Assembly: GCA_947179155.2 (NCBI GenBank)
Contig: OX359284.1
Span: 7,922,432-7,986,431 of the forward strand
DNA: 64,000 bases
Direction: 5' to 3'
Origin: Hedera helix
Taxonomy: Eukaryota > Streptophyta > Magnoliopsida > Apiales > Araliaceae
The notes under the pieces are model-generated. The model was given only the letters and a program-made list of their open reading frames with translations. It did not search any database and was not told the origin of the DNA. Below are positions 11,571 to 23,900 of the stretch, piece after piece (the first letter of the stretch is position 1; the number at the start of each line of letters is the position of its first letter). Made by a program: the position numbers and the translations under genes.

Positions 11571-12724
11571 TTGGCACATAATTAATATATGGGGGATATT
11601 ATCTGTTTAGCCAACGTATTGGTAAATATTATGCTATGTGTTTAAATGATAATTGATTTAGGTAATTTACGTAAAGCGATTATGTGTTGTACTAATTTTT
11701 AGGTCGACATTTTAAATGTTAGGTCTTCAAAGAGGAATTTAAATTAAGCAACGTAGACGTAATTCGCGCATCAGGCAAGTTCCTCAACCTTACTCATATT
11801 TTTATTGAGCAAGTTACCCTGACTTATTTTAATATTACAATTTATTGCGCAATCAATATTATTGTTATTCGCACATGGTGCCATTGAATTCATATTCCAT
11901 TCTTGAATTATGAATTATTTGAAGTTCTTACCTTCATGAACTAATTAAAAGGGAAGTCTAAGCCATTTTTTAGGCTAGACATATGGGTAAATTATTTTAA
12001 AAACTATCCGAACCATGGTGGTACGAATTCTTAAACTGAGGAGAACAACCCATAATGGGAAGCAACCTAAGTATCAAATAAACGATACACACAAAATAAA
12101 TGTTATGCATACACATAGAGTACGAGAGGCTGATCCCCTCAAGTACAGTTCTGGACATGTAACCTAAGAGGGTCAATCAAGAGACTGATTCCTCAACAGA
12201 TGTTCATGGTCTATTGGACCACTCAGCATTTCAATGATCAATTATTATTCGCGCATTGATCATATTGTTCAGATATTTTTCCTGAGTTCATTGAATCATT
12301 CAATTATTATTCAATCATGACATAACTCATATTATTCATATAAAACTTGCTGAGGAAACTAGTTGCTCACCTTGCTATGTCATGACATTTTATTGCAGCT
12401 AAACCTGAATGTTCAAATAAAGATAAGGGAAATGGGAAGATAAACTCGTAGACGTGCTGGGGTACTAAATGTCTATTGTTATGTTTTGTTTAAGTCTGAT
12501 TACATGTAACACGAATCCTATTGTATATATTAAATTCGTGATGTATTTTGTTAAGGTTTCGTACCTTGGGACTAGTAGTTAACCCTTTTGTATAAACAAC
12601 ATATGTTTATTTTTCGCAATAGATATTGTGTGTTGTTTTGGGATATGTATATGATATAGTTGTATTGGATCGTGAGAATTGAGTTCGAGGTACTAGTACC
12701 CGAATTTGGGGGCGTCACAGACCG

Positions 12725-12760
12725 TCCAGGTATATTCCGGCGTGAAAATAAGTACAGGCC
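12725..12760 (+). pseudogene. Exon-like fragment, right part after solo LTR
   Basis: After the target duplication the sequence continues the interrupted frame (MDRPGIFRRENKYRP, then a stop at about 12761). Removing the LTR and one GACCG makes the reading continuous with 8840. The protein is unidentified. Confidence 0.35.
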
Positions 12761-14400
12761 ATAACGCGTAACAATGAAGAGCATAAACACTGTTGGAATA
12801 AATTGATATTTGATAAAAAGAATAATAATAGAGATTGTGTGTATATACCGTGAGTCCATGTTTATGGCTATATTTATACTTTTCTCATCTGTCTAGTTAA
12901 CCATGGCTAATTAGGATTGGGGATCTTTTGATTAAAATCCAATTAGGAATATAATGTTGACCGATCAATTCTTATCTCCCCTAAGATCTAAAATCATTTC
13001 CTAATTTGGGATCCTAAGTCAATGTGGAGTTTGACCCTCCTAATTTTACTAAGCCGCCCCAAAGGGAAAAAGACATTTGAATGAGCCTTGCCCCAATACC
13101 GAGACCATCATAGTGTGTAGAAAGTAGTCCAACCCATACTCCAAATAGTGAATATATATGGGTCCACATCAGATCTGGGGTCCCAATAAAATACATCTCA
13201 ACATTGCCCCTCACTCTCTTGTTATAAAGAATTTTTAATAGGAGAGTAACGTCAGAAATATAGTGCTAGCTAGATAAATCAAAAAGACCAGTGTACCCCT
13301 TTAATTGTCATATTTGCAAAGTGTAACTGCCGAAATCGCCAAACCCTTCTTTAATATTACCGAGGTCACCGAACTCTCCCAAACTATACCAGAAATCCAA
13401 ACAAGCATATCTACTAACATTGTCGAACCCACTAAACTTCAAAATACCAATAAGAGATATGCCTTCGAAATGTTCGAGGCCAAAATACATGAACTCCAAA
13501 AAAAAAACAACACCGAAAGCTTGTAAAAGTCATTTCCCCAACAGAATCCAATCTTGTTCCGTTCCCAATTGAACCCCAAACAAAATCGCTTCTCCTCCCG
13601 AATCACAAGCCAAATCCCAAACTGAACTGACTCCACCATCTCCAATATATCTGCCAATACTCCTAAACCCATCGAACTCCAAAACATAAGAACATCCAAC
13701 ATTCCCGAATTCGAGCATCATTCAATAAATCTGAATTGAGCCGAATATATCTTCCTGATGTGAATCCCCCGAACTCCACCAATAAAAGAACTCTTCTTCT
13801 GATGCTGAATGTATAGATCCACTAGAGCTACCTGAATATTAACTCTATAATCAATTGCCCATTGTTCATCATCGTCACCATCGGAATTTTGAATCAAAAG
13901 AACCACTAATCACCTCAAATACAACCGCGGTCGATGAACCGTTCAGATGTATGATCTAGGATGATAACAATTATTGTCCCCTAGCTACTCCTGAACCCGA
14001 TCCTCCCTTTGGAAAGTTTATATTCTACCATAAAGCACACCAATGTCTGTCATTTACTTATCATTTGTAACCAATCAACCAAGATAAACTAACTCAACTT
14101 TACTACTTAAGCAACCACCCTACCGATGCCTCTTTAACCTCTGTGCAAACCTCTGAAGTCGCCAAATCTTTTTTTAACACTACCAAAGCCACCATACCCT
14201 TTACCGAACTTCCGATGGAGCTATTCAACACCTTTGCCCCCCTTATAAATAAAAAACCCTTTTCGACCTTAGCCCTAGATAACTCCCCATCGTCTACATG
14301 CTATGTGTTCTTCAATTCTGAATCTTCCACATCCTGAATACATCAGATCGCCTGCTAAACTTTGAACCAGTTAATATAATCTCAATCTTAGCAACACCAT
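12761..14400. other. Old element interior, no identifiable gene
   Basis: Several short frames are present but none is convincing. Two plus-strand frames (13305-13526 and 14143-14337) begin with related peptides, AEIAKPFFNITEVTE and SEVAKSFFNTTKATI, about 0.83 kb apart. This suggests a diverged duplication of an unidentified coding or low-complexity segment. No LTR matching 30365-35712 was found here, so the 3' end of the old gypsy host is missing or too decayed to see. Confidence 0.4.
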
Positions 14401-14402
14401 AA

Positions 14403-14648
14403 TCAATGAATCTTCCACAACAAAATCCAAGACGACGATAACTGCTGCCTGCTAATTATGAAGTCGACCACTTCAAGTGACTTTTCCCTCAGATTAATCA
14501 ACAGCCTATAGACAGCTACATCTTCTGCTACCTTTGGCATGTCGTAAAGTGTCCAGGTGAAGATACCTGAGTATGTTAGGGGTAATCTTACCAACCCTTC
14601 ATTGACTGTACTTTGCAACCTGACACCTTTTTTACCCAAAATAGTCAT
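14403..14648 (-). pseudogene. Ty3/gypsy pol linker fragment (pre-RT)
   Basis: The 81-residue frame reads LQSTVNEGLVRLPLTYSGIF then TWTLYDMPKVAEDVAVYRLL. This matches the block just before RT in plant gypsy polyproteins, where the pattern is -VFAWS--DMPGI----A-H-L. It is in the same orientation as the gag piece at 29990-30195 and joins the 42-bp repeat array at its N-terminal side. I infer it belongs to the same old minus-strand host element. Confidence 0.5.
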
Positions 14649-14671
14649 CTCAATAATACTCGGGATCAGAC
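14630..14671. repeat. 42-bp tandem repeat, left part of split array
   Basis: One copy (AATAGTCATCTCAATAATAC then TCGGGATCAGAC) of the repeat continues at 25173 on the far side of the family B insertion. The target duplication CTTCC falls within the unit. Confidence 0.7.
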
Positions 14672-14675
14672 TTCC

Positions 14676-17600
14676 TGTAAAGGCCCGAAATCCTAACCTT
14701 GTTTAATTATCCGATTATCTCAGGATATTATATTATTTAACTGTAAAACCATATTAACCGGGGATCTCGCGCTTTAAACTTAACCTTTAACCTTTGAACT
14801 TATTCATTTGACCGTAATTTCGGTCCATTTTTTTTTTTTTTTTAAAACTCTATTTAACTTATAATCCGTACCTGTCTCAGGATCGCAACGTTTACCTACT
14901 ATTCATTAGCATTTAGGTCAACACTTATTATTTGTGACCCTTTCTATTTCAACTTATAATCATATGTATCGTTATTTAATGTAATCCATAAACAAAATTT
15001 TGCCATGAAGTATTCGTACATGGCTCTATTTAACTATACCTGTTCTGTACCTGCTCCTGTGCACGTATACCTGTTTTCATACATCTATATCATACATACC
15101 ATGTTTCGTACATCTCTTTGCGTATTTCTATACTATTCATACAAGTTTATCACAAATGTAACTTTTCCCTGAATAAGACATACATACATTTTTCATTCTC
15201 CGATAACACAAATTAGCAAATCATACTGTTCTTTCTACCATCTAGGTTTAACATTTAAAATCGGTTATTACATAACTTGCATATACATACAAATTTACAT
15301 ACATTTGTTTTACATGAATATCTCATAGATACAATTACAAATCTCTTCATGCATTCACACTCTTTACCTTAGCATCACCGGAACCTCCGGCCTACTTGTA
15401 CTTCACCTGAAACGTTAGTTCATAGCAAGAATGAGCACATAGGCTCAGCAAGTAATTCAGATAACACATTTCATGCTCACATTTTATAATATGCATCATG
15501 CTTCCATTACTTTGTCATGTTATGTTCAATTATCACGTATTGCATTTAACAGATAGATCACGTTGTGGCACGGAATGCCCATTTCAACTATCACATAGTT
15601 CACGTAGTTCAATTAATACTTTTAAGTCTGAAACATTTGCCTGTACGCCTTTGTTTTACTTAACATGTACTTCCTCAATCATCATTCGTTATCCGTCTTA
15701 TCGGCTTGCTCGTTTCGAACTCTGTCTGTCAACATATAGCTTATATGTCATTATAAGATCATAAACTTGTATAACTTATCAACTAATTCCATAAATACAT
15801 GATCATCCGTCTTTAATCATTTCACATTTGATGTATTACACCTTATGTAGGTTTATAATACACCCTAACCTGCTTCCGACCTTTTTCATAACTTATAACA
15901 TGTTTTGGCTTAACTTTAGGCATGTTATATTATGCCATTTGTCATTTCATTATAACTTAACACCCTTTAATTTACCCATTATTATTACTTTTAAGGTTTA
16001 TATAACTCATTTTTATCATTCCATATCAGAATATAGCTTTTTGGAAGCTTAAAATTTTTTCAAATGAACAGTACCTCCGCCCCGGCGCCGCCAGAGCTCG
16101 CTGTCCGCGAAAAGCTCTCGGCCATGAACAGTAAATGGCGCCGGGGCGCCATTTTTAGTACAAAACATGGCGCGGGGGCGCCATGTTCAAAATCTGGAAA
16201 TCTGATTTTTTGCCCTACCTTTGCCGATTTTTAATTTCTTCATCTTAACTCCAATTGAGCTGAAATTTGGACCACATATAGACCTCACTACCTAGTATTT
16301 TACAAAAATACTAGTTGCCACATTTGGCTTCTTAAAAGTAGAGATACACTAGCCCCTAGGAGGGCTGTTCAACACGTTTCCAGACTTAGAATTTTTTTTC
16401 AACTTCAAAACCAACTTTGTACTAACTTTGTGATTTTTGGCCATAAGCTTTAAAACTCAATTCCAACACTTGACATAGTTCATATAACCTATATATGACA
16501 TGTCTAGACTTTCAAAACGATAAAACTTCGCACGAGGCGATTTTTGTCCGATAAACTCCATTTCGATTCAAAACGATCGATTTCGATCGTTCGAATCGTC
16601 TTTTCGCTCAAATTTAATTTCGTTGATTACCAAATCAACCTAAACACGTGTATTTACATATAACTAAGCCATTTGGATTCATTTCACTTTTAATTTCTCA
16701 AAATTGCCAAAATCACTATTTGGTTGGATTTTCATCAAATTTCCAAACTTTTCAACTTGAATACATAACCTCAACTTGATTCCTTTAACTCAACACACCT
16801 CATAGGCAACCACATATACTTCTTACCACATTATATCATCACATAGACTCTACATGCACGTTCTAAAGCACTTTACAGATTATTACGAAACCTATACAAA
16901 AAGTATAGCCTAATATTCAACTTTCCTTTACAAAATCATACTTTTACACCAATTATAAATCTAGCTTGCCATTTAGCCAAATAATTTACTTGTATCAAAT
17001 ATAATCAACCTTCCAACTAGGTTTTCATCACCTCTAATCATAATTAACACATAATCAACCATGAATCATACTCTTTAGCTTTGAACTTAAGCATAGATTG
17101 TTCACCATCTTAGTTCTCTAACACTTAAGCTTAGGGTTTCATTAATTATGAAACATATAACATGTAACTTCACATAATCTTTATATCTAGCTATAAATTC
17201 ATGCATGGCTTGTCATATTCTTGAATTTAAACACAAAAACACAAACTCTTAAAACTAAAACATTGTTATACCTCCATGAATGACCAACTTCCTTACATGA
17301 AAAGCTTTGTCTTGACAAGCTCTTCTTGTTTTCTTCTTGCTCCTTGATCAAATAATCAACCTAGCTCCATGATTTCTAGGCTTTTCCCTTAGCTTCCTAG
17401 CTTTTCTCTCCTTTCTCTCTCTCTTGCTAGAACTTTCGAAAGATAGCAACATTTTCAGCAAAAATGAATTGAAGATGGCTCACTTGATTGGCTTTTTAAA
17501 GATAAATGAGAGTTAACTAGGCTTGGTTAAGCAATTAACCATGGTTAACACTTCCAAGGGTACTTTAGTCATTTCACATGTTAAGTGAGGGGCTTTCTTG

Positions 17601-18928
17601 TCATTTCACCACTTGGGACATATAAGTCATTATCCAAATTGTCAAGGGTATTTTGGTCTTTTTACCCCTTTAGGACACAACGGTAATTATCTAATTTGTT
17701 GAGGGGTATTTTGGTAAAATGCCAATTTAGCTAAGTTTTCATTTCTTGCAACCTTTCCCCCCATAACTAAACTTTTCTACATTTTCCCCCCATAATTCAT
17801 TTCATAATCGTTTAAATTAATTCTTCTTTCAATCGACCAATTAGATCATCCGTTTTCCGCTATGCTATACTCACATAGTCTCATTTTATGACTTAATCGA
17901 CCATTTAATCGTAAATCGACTGCATAACCTTCTTTTAATCATAAATACAATTTCTCGTTTCCTACGAACTTTCTTGGTTCCATAATTCACAACTTCGATT
18001 CCCGACATCTCAAATAGTCGGATTGCTTACTTTTTCCATAAACCGCTTCCTCGAGAAGCGAACCCCGACCGGATTACCAAAATCCATCGTCCTCTATCCT
18101 TTTAAACTCATAATACATTTATTACTACTTTACGTCCCTTTTTCTTGTTTACATATAATTTAAATACCAATTTAAATCATTCTTGCATCCAACATGCTTT
18201 CCACTCATTCTAAGAGTATTACATTCCATTTTTGCACGACGTATAACTACATAGCTTATTTCCATCAAAATTATCAATTCCTAAACAAATTTCATATATC
18301 CACATATCATATATTTATTAATCCTTAAATCTTTAATAACCGTTTTAATCACACGGTTCCTTCTCCACCGCACATATATGCATACCTACCTTAATTTGTC
18401 ATTCTTATACTCTCGCCTCTCTAGGCCTATTCATTAAACTTGCTACTAACATCCATAATTCAAAACATCAATATACATATTTCTCATTTTCTCTAGTCTT
18501 TAGCTTTTCTTGCTCCAACTGCTCAAATACCTCTATATACGCATATTCATGTATCTAATCTATAACATACTGACACATACATCGTGTCTTACAATAATTC
18601 TTTCCAAATCACCTTATTATAGGTATTATAATAAATCATTTATCTCAAATCCATTATATACCCCTTTTACTCATCAAAATTCAATTTCATTATAATTTCT
18701 CATTTCCAATAATTCTCTAGTTTAATTCATCTTTCTATATTCGACCACATAGGTCCCTCATTAATATTTCAACCATACTGGTTCTTTCTAACACATTGAT
18801 CACATAATAATTCAATTTAATCACATAATAATCGTATTTAATCATTTTAACTAGGTTTTGTTTTATAACCTTCACTTAACTATCCATAATCTTTATTTAG
18901 AATTTCTGTAAAATCTTGGGGTGTCACA
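14676..18928 (-). repeat. Family B 3' LTR (left copy)
   Basis: On the minus strand it starts TGTGACACCCCAAGATTTTA and ends GATTTCGGGCCTTTACA. It carries a GC-rich cassette at 16070-16190 with GGCGCCGGGGCGCC-like words. Relative to the right copy it has two more T and one more A in the run near 14832. Open frames in it are mirrored exactly in the other LTR and are not proteins. Confidence 0.95.
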
Positions 18929-18943
18929 TTCACCCCCCCTTAA
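18929..18943 (-). other. Polypurine tract of family B
   Basis: The minus strand reads TTAAGGGGGGGTGAA directly before the 3' LTR start TGTGACACC, preceded by the box CGAGGACGAAATTTTG. The same arrangement recurs at 58775 and 61712 next to family C and A LTRs. Confidence 0.85.
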
Positions 18944-20908
18944 CAAAATTTCGTCCTCGAAATTGCTGTGTACTCATCTCTTGCTTTGCAATATTCATAA
19001 CTCTTTGTATTCAATCCACATAGCTAGGTTTTCCACTAACCTTTACATTCTCTCATCTCTCTACCCATCTTACCCCTTTCTAATATTCATTCCAGAAGAT
19101 TGGAATATTTTTCAAGAATCTTCACAATTATACAACAACTGTGAAGTCGTATGAATAAATAAGAGTAGCTTTTTCCTTAAAACATAAAACTTTTGCGTTT
19201 AAATAGAATTGATGCTTTTGCTGAGGGGTCAATAAAGACCAATGAACCTGAATCACGACGCAACCACGCCATTAATTTGCTGTCGGCCTGTTTACCAGTC
19301 ACGGAGACTAGAAACTACCGTATTTAGTACACTAGGTGATCAGCCTATTGTACCCTTTTTACTTTTTCTTTTGGGCTGAACCATGTTAACCAACCCATAT
19401 AACAAATCCCCTTTGTAGGGTTGTTCACCTCAGACTTGAAAAACACTTGTTTTATCCATTATCTGGATTTCAAAAACATTTACTAAATTTTTAAGCAGAA
19501 TGATCTAGCCGAAACAATGGCATAGATTCACATCATTAATTGTTCCTTTCTTAAAACTTGAATTTTTTTTTTTTTTTTTTTTTCAGAAATACTATCATTG
19601 GCTCAAAATTTGAACCCAAGAAAATCCTGTAAAAGGCTTCATAATACCGCACTATCTTAGCAGTACGTTGAGAATTCAGTCATTTAAGACCTCTTAATAC
19701 CGTACCGTCATAGAAGTACGTTGAGAATTCCGCCATATTATCATTTCACACCATAATCAACAGTGTGACAATGACTTTTATAAATATATTTTGAAATTTT
19801 CAAAATAACTTTGTCTAGCCGGATCAATTGGCATAGACCATGAATCACGGAATCTTAAAAATCATTTTTCGATACTTGAGCAAAACATTTTGTTGCACCA
19901 ACGTGCGAAAATAAACACATTTAAAAAAAAAATGAATGGTCTAGCATAGCTAGAAGAGTGGATTGCCTACCCAATCCTAATAATCTCTTCTTCTTGCTTA
20001 ATTCTTAACTCGTTCAATCCTTTCTTATAATATTATTTCCTCATATATACTTAATCTTAGCCAATATCTAAGAACTATATCTCTTAACTTATGGCTCTCT
20101 ACTCTAAACCCAACCCTGTTCATCAAACTTGCCACGCATTTGGGCTCAGGAACTTACCACAATCATATGGTTTACGGAGCTTGTCCTAGTCAGGCTATAG
20201 TCGCCCATTCCCTGAGGGGCTCCACCACATAATCATGAGTCACGAACTTACTATACGCTTGGGTTTTCAGAACACGCAACTAATCTTAATCTTTCTTACT
20301 TAACTCTTCTCATTTCTTACCGTGACGCTGGATCTCCACTGATTATCACGACAGGAAGCTAAGTAAGTACAAATCCTCGTCCCATACCGAGGAAGTGCAC
20401 ACTCGGCCACTACCATGAGTCTTCAATGAAAAATCCCACATACCCTAACATTCCTCAATTTTCTTTACCTGGTATGAATTTTATCAATTCACATCTTACA
20501 ACTCATTAAGAGTCCCTTCATCTTATTGTTCACAACTCATCATGAGTCCCCTATATTCATAACTTACTATTCGCAACTTCTTAAAAGTCCCTTTACTTTA
20601 CTATTAACGACTCACCTTGAGTCCCTTCTAACATCTTACAATTCACAACTCATCTCGAGTCCTTATTCATGTCTTGCAATTCACAACTTCTCAAAAGTCT
20701 CTTAATACTTGATTGCCTATGATCTCATAGCTCTTTTTCCCTTTCTCACATCTTATCTTAAAATATCCTTTACTATTTCTCAATTCTGAATTCCCAAAAT
20801 TCATTTCTTCATTACACAACTCCTCTCGAGTCCAATACTTTACTATATCCTTCCTTCACACAAAGGTCATAGCTTAAGGTACTCCTACCTAAAGTCTATA
20901 ACCTGTCT
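18944..20908 (-). other. Family B interior without coding capacity
   Basis: About 2 kb. No gag, protease, RT, integrase or long ORF is seen. It has a 23-T run near 19565 and two diverged repeats: a block with AGTACGTTGAGAATTC near 19660 and again near 19720, and TCTAGCCG plus TGGCATAGA near 19505 and 19813. On the PBS side there is a set of short palindromes at 20500-20830. It probably serves as leader and packaging RNA only. Confidence 0.75.
20500..20832. repeat. Leader palindrome repeats ACTCATNNTGAGTCC type
   Basis: Short imperfect palindromes recur at about 20500, 20534, 20575, 20608, 20647, 20685 and 20817: AACTCATTAAGAGTCC, AACTCATCATGAGTCC, AACTTCTTAAAAGTCC, GACTCACCTTGAGTCC, AACTCATCTCGAGTCC, AACTTCTCAAAAGTCT and AACTCCTCTCGAGTCC. 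The first six are spaced 33-41 bp. They lie 75-420 nt from the PBS in the RNA leader. Arms are conserved or changed together (CTC with GAG, CTTC with AAAG). Confidence 0.7.
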
Positions 20909-20920
20909 GCTCTGATACCA
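20909..20920 (-). other. Primer-binding site of family B (tRNA-Met)
   Basis: The minus strand reads TGGTATCAGAGC two bases (GT) after the LTR end TTTACA. It is complementary to the 3' end of plant initiator tRNA-Met and is the common PBS of Ty3/gypsy chromoviruses and Ty1/copia. Confidence 0.9.
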
Positions 20921-20922
20921 AC

Positions 20923-23900
20923 TGTAAAGGCCCGAAATCCTAACCTTGTTTAATTATCCGATTATCTCAGGATATTATATTATTTAACTGTAAAACCATA
21001 TTAACCGGGGATCTCGCGCTTTAAACTTAACCTTTAACCTTTGAACTTATTCATTTGACCGTAATTTCGGTCCATTTTTTTTTTTTTTAAACTCTATTTA
21101 ACTTATAATCCGTACCTGTCTCAGGATCGCAACGTTTACCTACTATTCATTAGCATTTAGGTCAACACTTATTATTTGTGACCCTTTCTATTTCAACTTA
21201 TAATCATATGTATCGTTATTTAATGTAATCCATAAACAAAATTTTGCCATGAAGTATTCGTACATGGCTCTATTTAACTATACCTGTTCTGTACCTGCTC
21301 TTGTGCACGTATACCTGTTTTCATACATCTATATCATACATACCATGTTTCGTACATCTCTTTGCGTATTTCTATACTATTCATACAAGTTTATCACAAA
21401 TGTAACTTTTCCCTGAATAAGACATACATACATTTTTCATTCTCCGATAACACAAATTAGCAAATCATACTGTTCTTTCTACCATCTAGGTTTAACATTT
21501 AAAATCGGTTATTACATAACTTGCATATACATACAAATTTACATACATTTGTTTTACATGAATATCTCATAGATACAATTACAAATCTCTTCATGCATTC
21601 ACACTCTTTACCTTAGCATCACCGGAACCTCCGGCCTACTTGTACTTCACCTGAAACGTTAGTTCATAGCAAGAATGAGCACATAGGCTCAGCAAGTAAT
21701 TCAGATAACACATTTCATGCTCACATTTTATAATATGCATCATGCTTCCATTACTTTGTCATGTTATGTTCAATTATCACGTATTGCATTTAACAGATAG
21801 ATCACGTTGTGGCACGGAATGCCCATTTCAACTATCACATAGTTCACGTAGTTCAATTAATACTTTTAAGTCTGAAACACTTGCCTGTACGCCTTTGTTT
21901 TACTTAACCTGTACTTCCTCAATCATCATTCGTTATCCGTCTTATCGGCTTGCTCGTTTCGAACTCTGTCTGTCAACATATAGCTTATATGTCATTATAA
22001 GATCATAAACTTGTATAACTTATCAACTAATTCCATAAATACATGATCATCCGTCTTTAATCATTTCACATTTGATGTATTACACCTTATGTAGGTTTAT
22101 AATACACCCTAACCTGCTTCCGACCTTTTTCATAACTTATAACATGTTTTGGCTTAACTTTAGGCATGTTATATTATGCCATTTGTCATTTCATTATAAC
22201 TTAACACCCTTTAATTTACCCATTATTATTACTTTTAAGGTTTATATAACTCATTTCTATCATTCCATATCAGAATATAGCTTTTTGGAAGCTTAAAATT
22301 TTTTCAAATGAACAGTACCTCCGCCCCGGCGCCGCCAGAGCTCGCTGTCCGCGAAAAGCTCTCGGCCATGAACAGTAAATGGCGCCGGGGTGCCATTTTT
22401 AGTACAAAACATGGCGCGGGGGCGCCATGTTCAAAATCTGGAAATCTGATTTTTTGCCCTACCTTTGCCGATTTTTAATTTCTTCATCTTAACTCCAATT
22501 GAGCTGAAATTTGGACCACATATAGACCTCACTACCTAGTATTTTACACAAATACTAGTTGCCACATTTGGCTTCTTAAAAGTAGAGATACACTAGCCCC
22601 TAGGAGGGCTGTTCAACACGTTTCCAGACTTAGAATTTTTTTTCAACTTCAAAACCAACTTTGTACTAACTTTGTGATTTTTGGCCATAAGCTTTAAAAC
22701 TCAATTCCAACACTTGACATAGTTCATATAACCTATATATCACATGTCTAGACTTTCAAAACGATAAAACTTCGCACGAGGCGATTTTTGTCCGATAAAC
22801 TCCATTTCGATTCAAAACGATCGATTTCGATCGTTCGAATCGTCTTTTCGCTCAAATTTAATTTCGTTGATTACCAAATCAACCTAAACACGTGTATTTA
22901 CATATAACTAAGCCATTTGGATTCATTTCACTTTTAATTTCTCAAAATTGCCAAAATCACTATTTGGTTGGATTTGCATCAAATTTCCAAACTTTTCAAC
23001 TTGAATACATAACCTCAACTTGATTCCTTTAACTCAACACACCTCATAGGCAACCACATATACTTCTTACCGCATTATATCATCACATAGACTCTACATG
23101 CACGTTCTAAAGCACTTTACAGATTATTACGAAACCTATACAAAAAGTATAGCCTAATATTCAACTTTCCTTTACAAAATCATACTTTTACACCAATTAT
23201 AAATCTAGCTTGCGATTTAGCCAAATAATTTACTTGTATCAAATATAATCAACCTTCCAACTAGGTTTTCATCACCTCTAATCATATTTAACACATAATC
23301 AACCATGAATCATACTCTTTAGCTTTGAACTTAAGCATAGATTGTTCACCATCTTAGTTCTCTAACACTTAAGCTTAGGGTTTCATTAATTATGAAACAT
23401 ATAACATGTAACTTCACATAATCTTTATATCTAGCTATAAATTCATGCATGGCTTGTCATATTCTTGAATTTAAACACAAAAACACAAACTCTTAAAACT
23501 AAAACATGGTTATACCTCCATGAATGACCAACTTCCTTACATGAAAAGCTTTGTCTTGACAAGCTCTTCTTGTTTTCTTCTTGCTCCTTGATCAAATAAT
23601 CAACCTAGCTCCATGATTTCTAGGCTTTTCCCTTAGCTTCCTAGCTTTTCTCTCCTTTCTCTCTCTCTTGCTAGAACTTTCGAAAGATAGCAACATTTCC
23701 AGCAAAAATGAATTGAAGATGGCTCACTTGATTGGCTTTTTAAAGATAAATGAGAGTTAACTAGGCTTGGTTAAGCAATTAACCATGGTTAACATTTCCA
23801 AGGGTACTTTAGTCATTTCACATGTTAAGTGAGGGGCTTTCTTGTCATTTCACCACTTGGGACATATAAGTCATTATCCAAATTGTCAAGGGTATTTTGG

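Larger units (their letters stand above)
8841..12719 (+). mobile_element. Solo LTR, family A copy 1 (3.88 kb)
   Basis: The element starts TGTAATGACC and ends GGGGGCGTCACA. It is flanked by identical 5-bp duplications GACCG at 8836-8840 and 12720-12724, and there is no internal region, so it is a solo LTR. Its end blocks (TTGGGACTAGTA, AACAACATATGTTTATT, TTGGATCGTGA, CCCGAATTTGGGGGCG) match those of 31891-35694. It contains a GT/GCTGCT-rich patch and a 1.2-kb AT-rich core. It splits an exon-like sequence. Confidence 0.92.

Noticed and set aside
14143..14337. Possible host gene in the 13.3-14.3 kb plus-strand ORFs
   Set aside because: Two short related peptides only, no splice structure or recognisable family; kept as a note under the old element interior.
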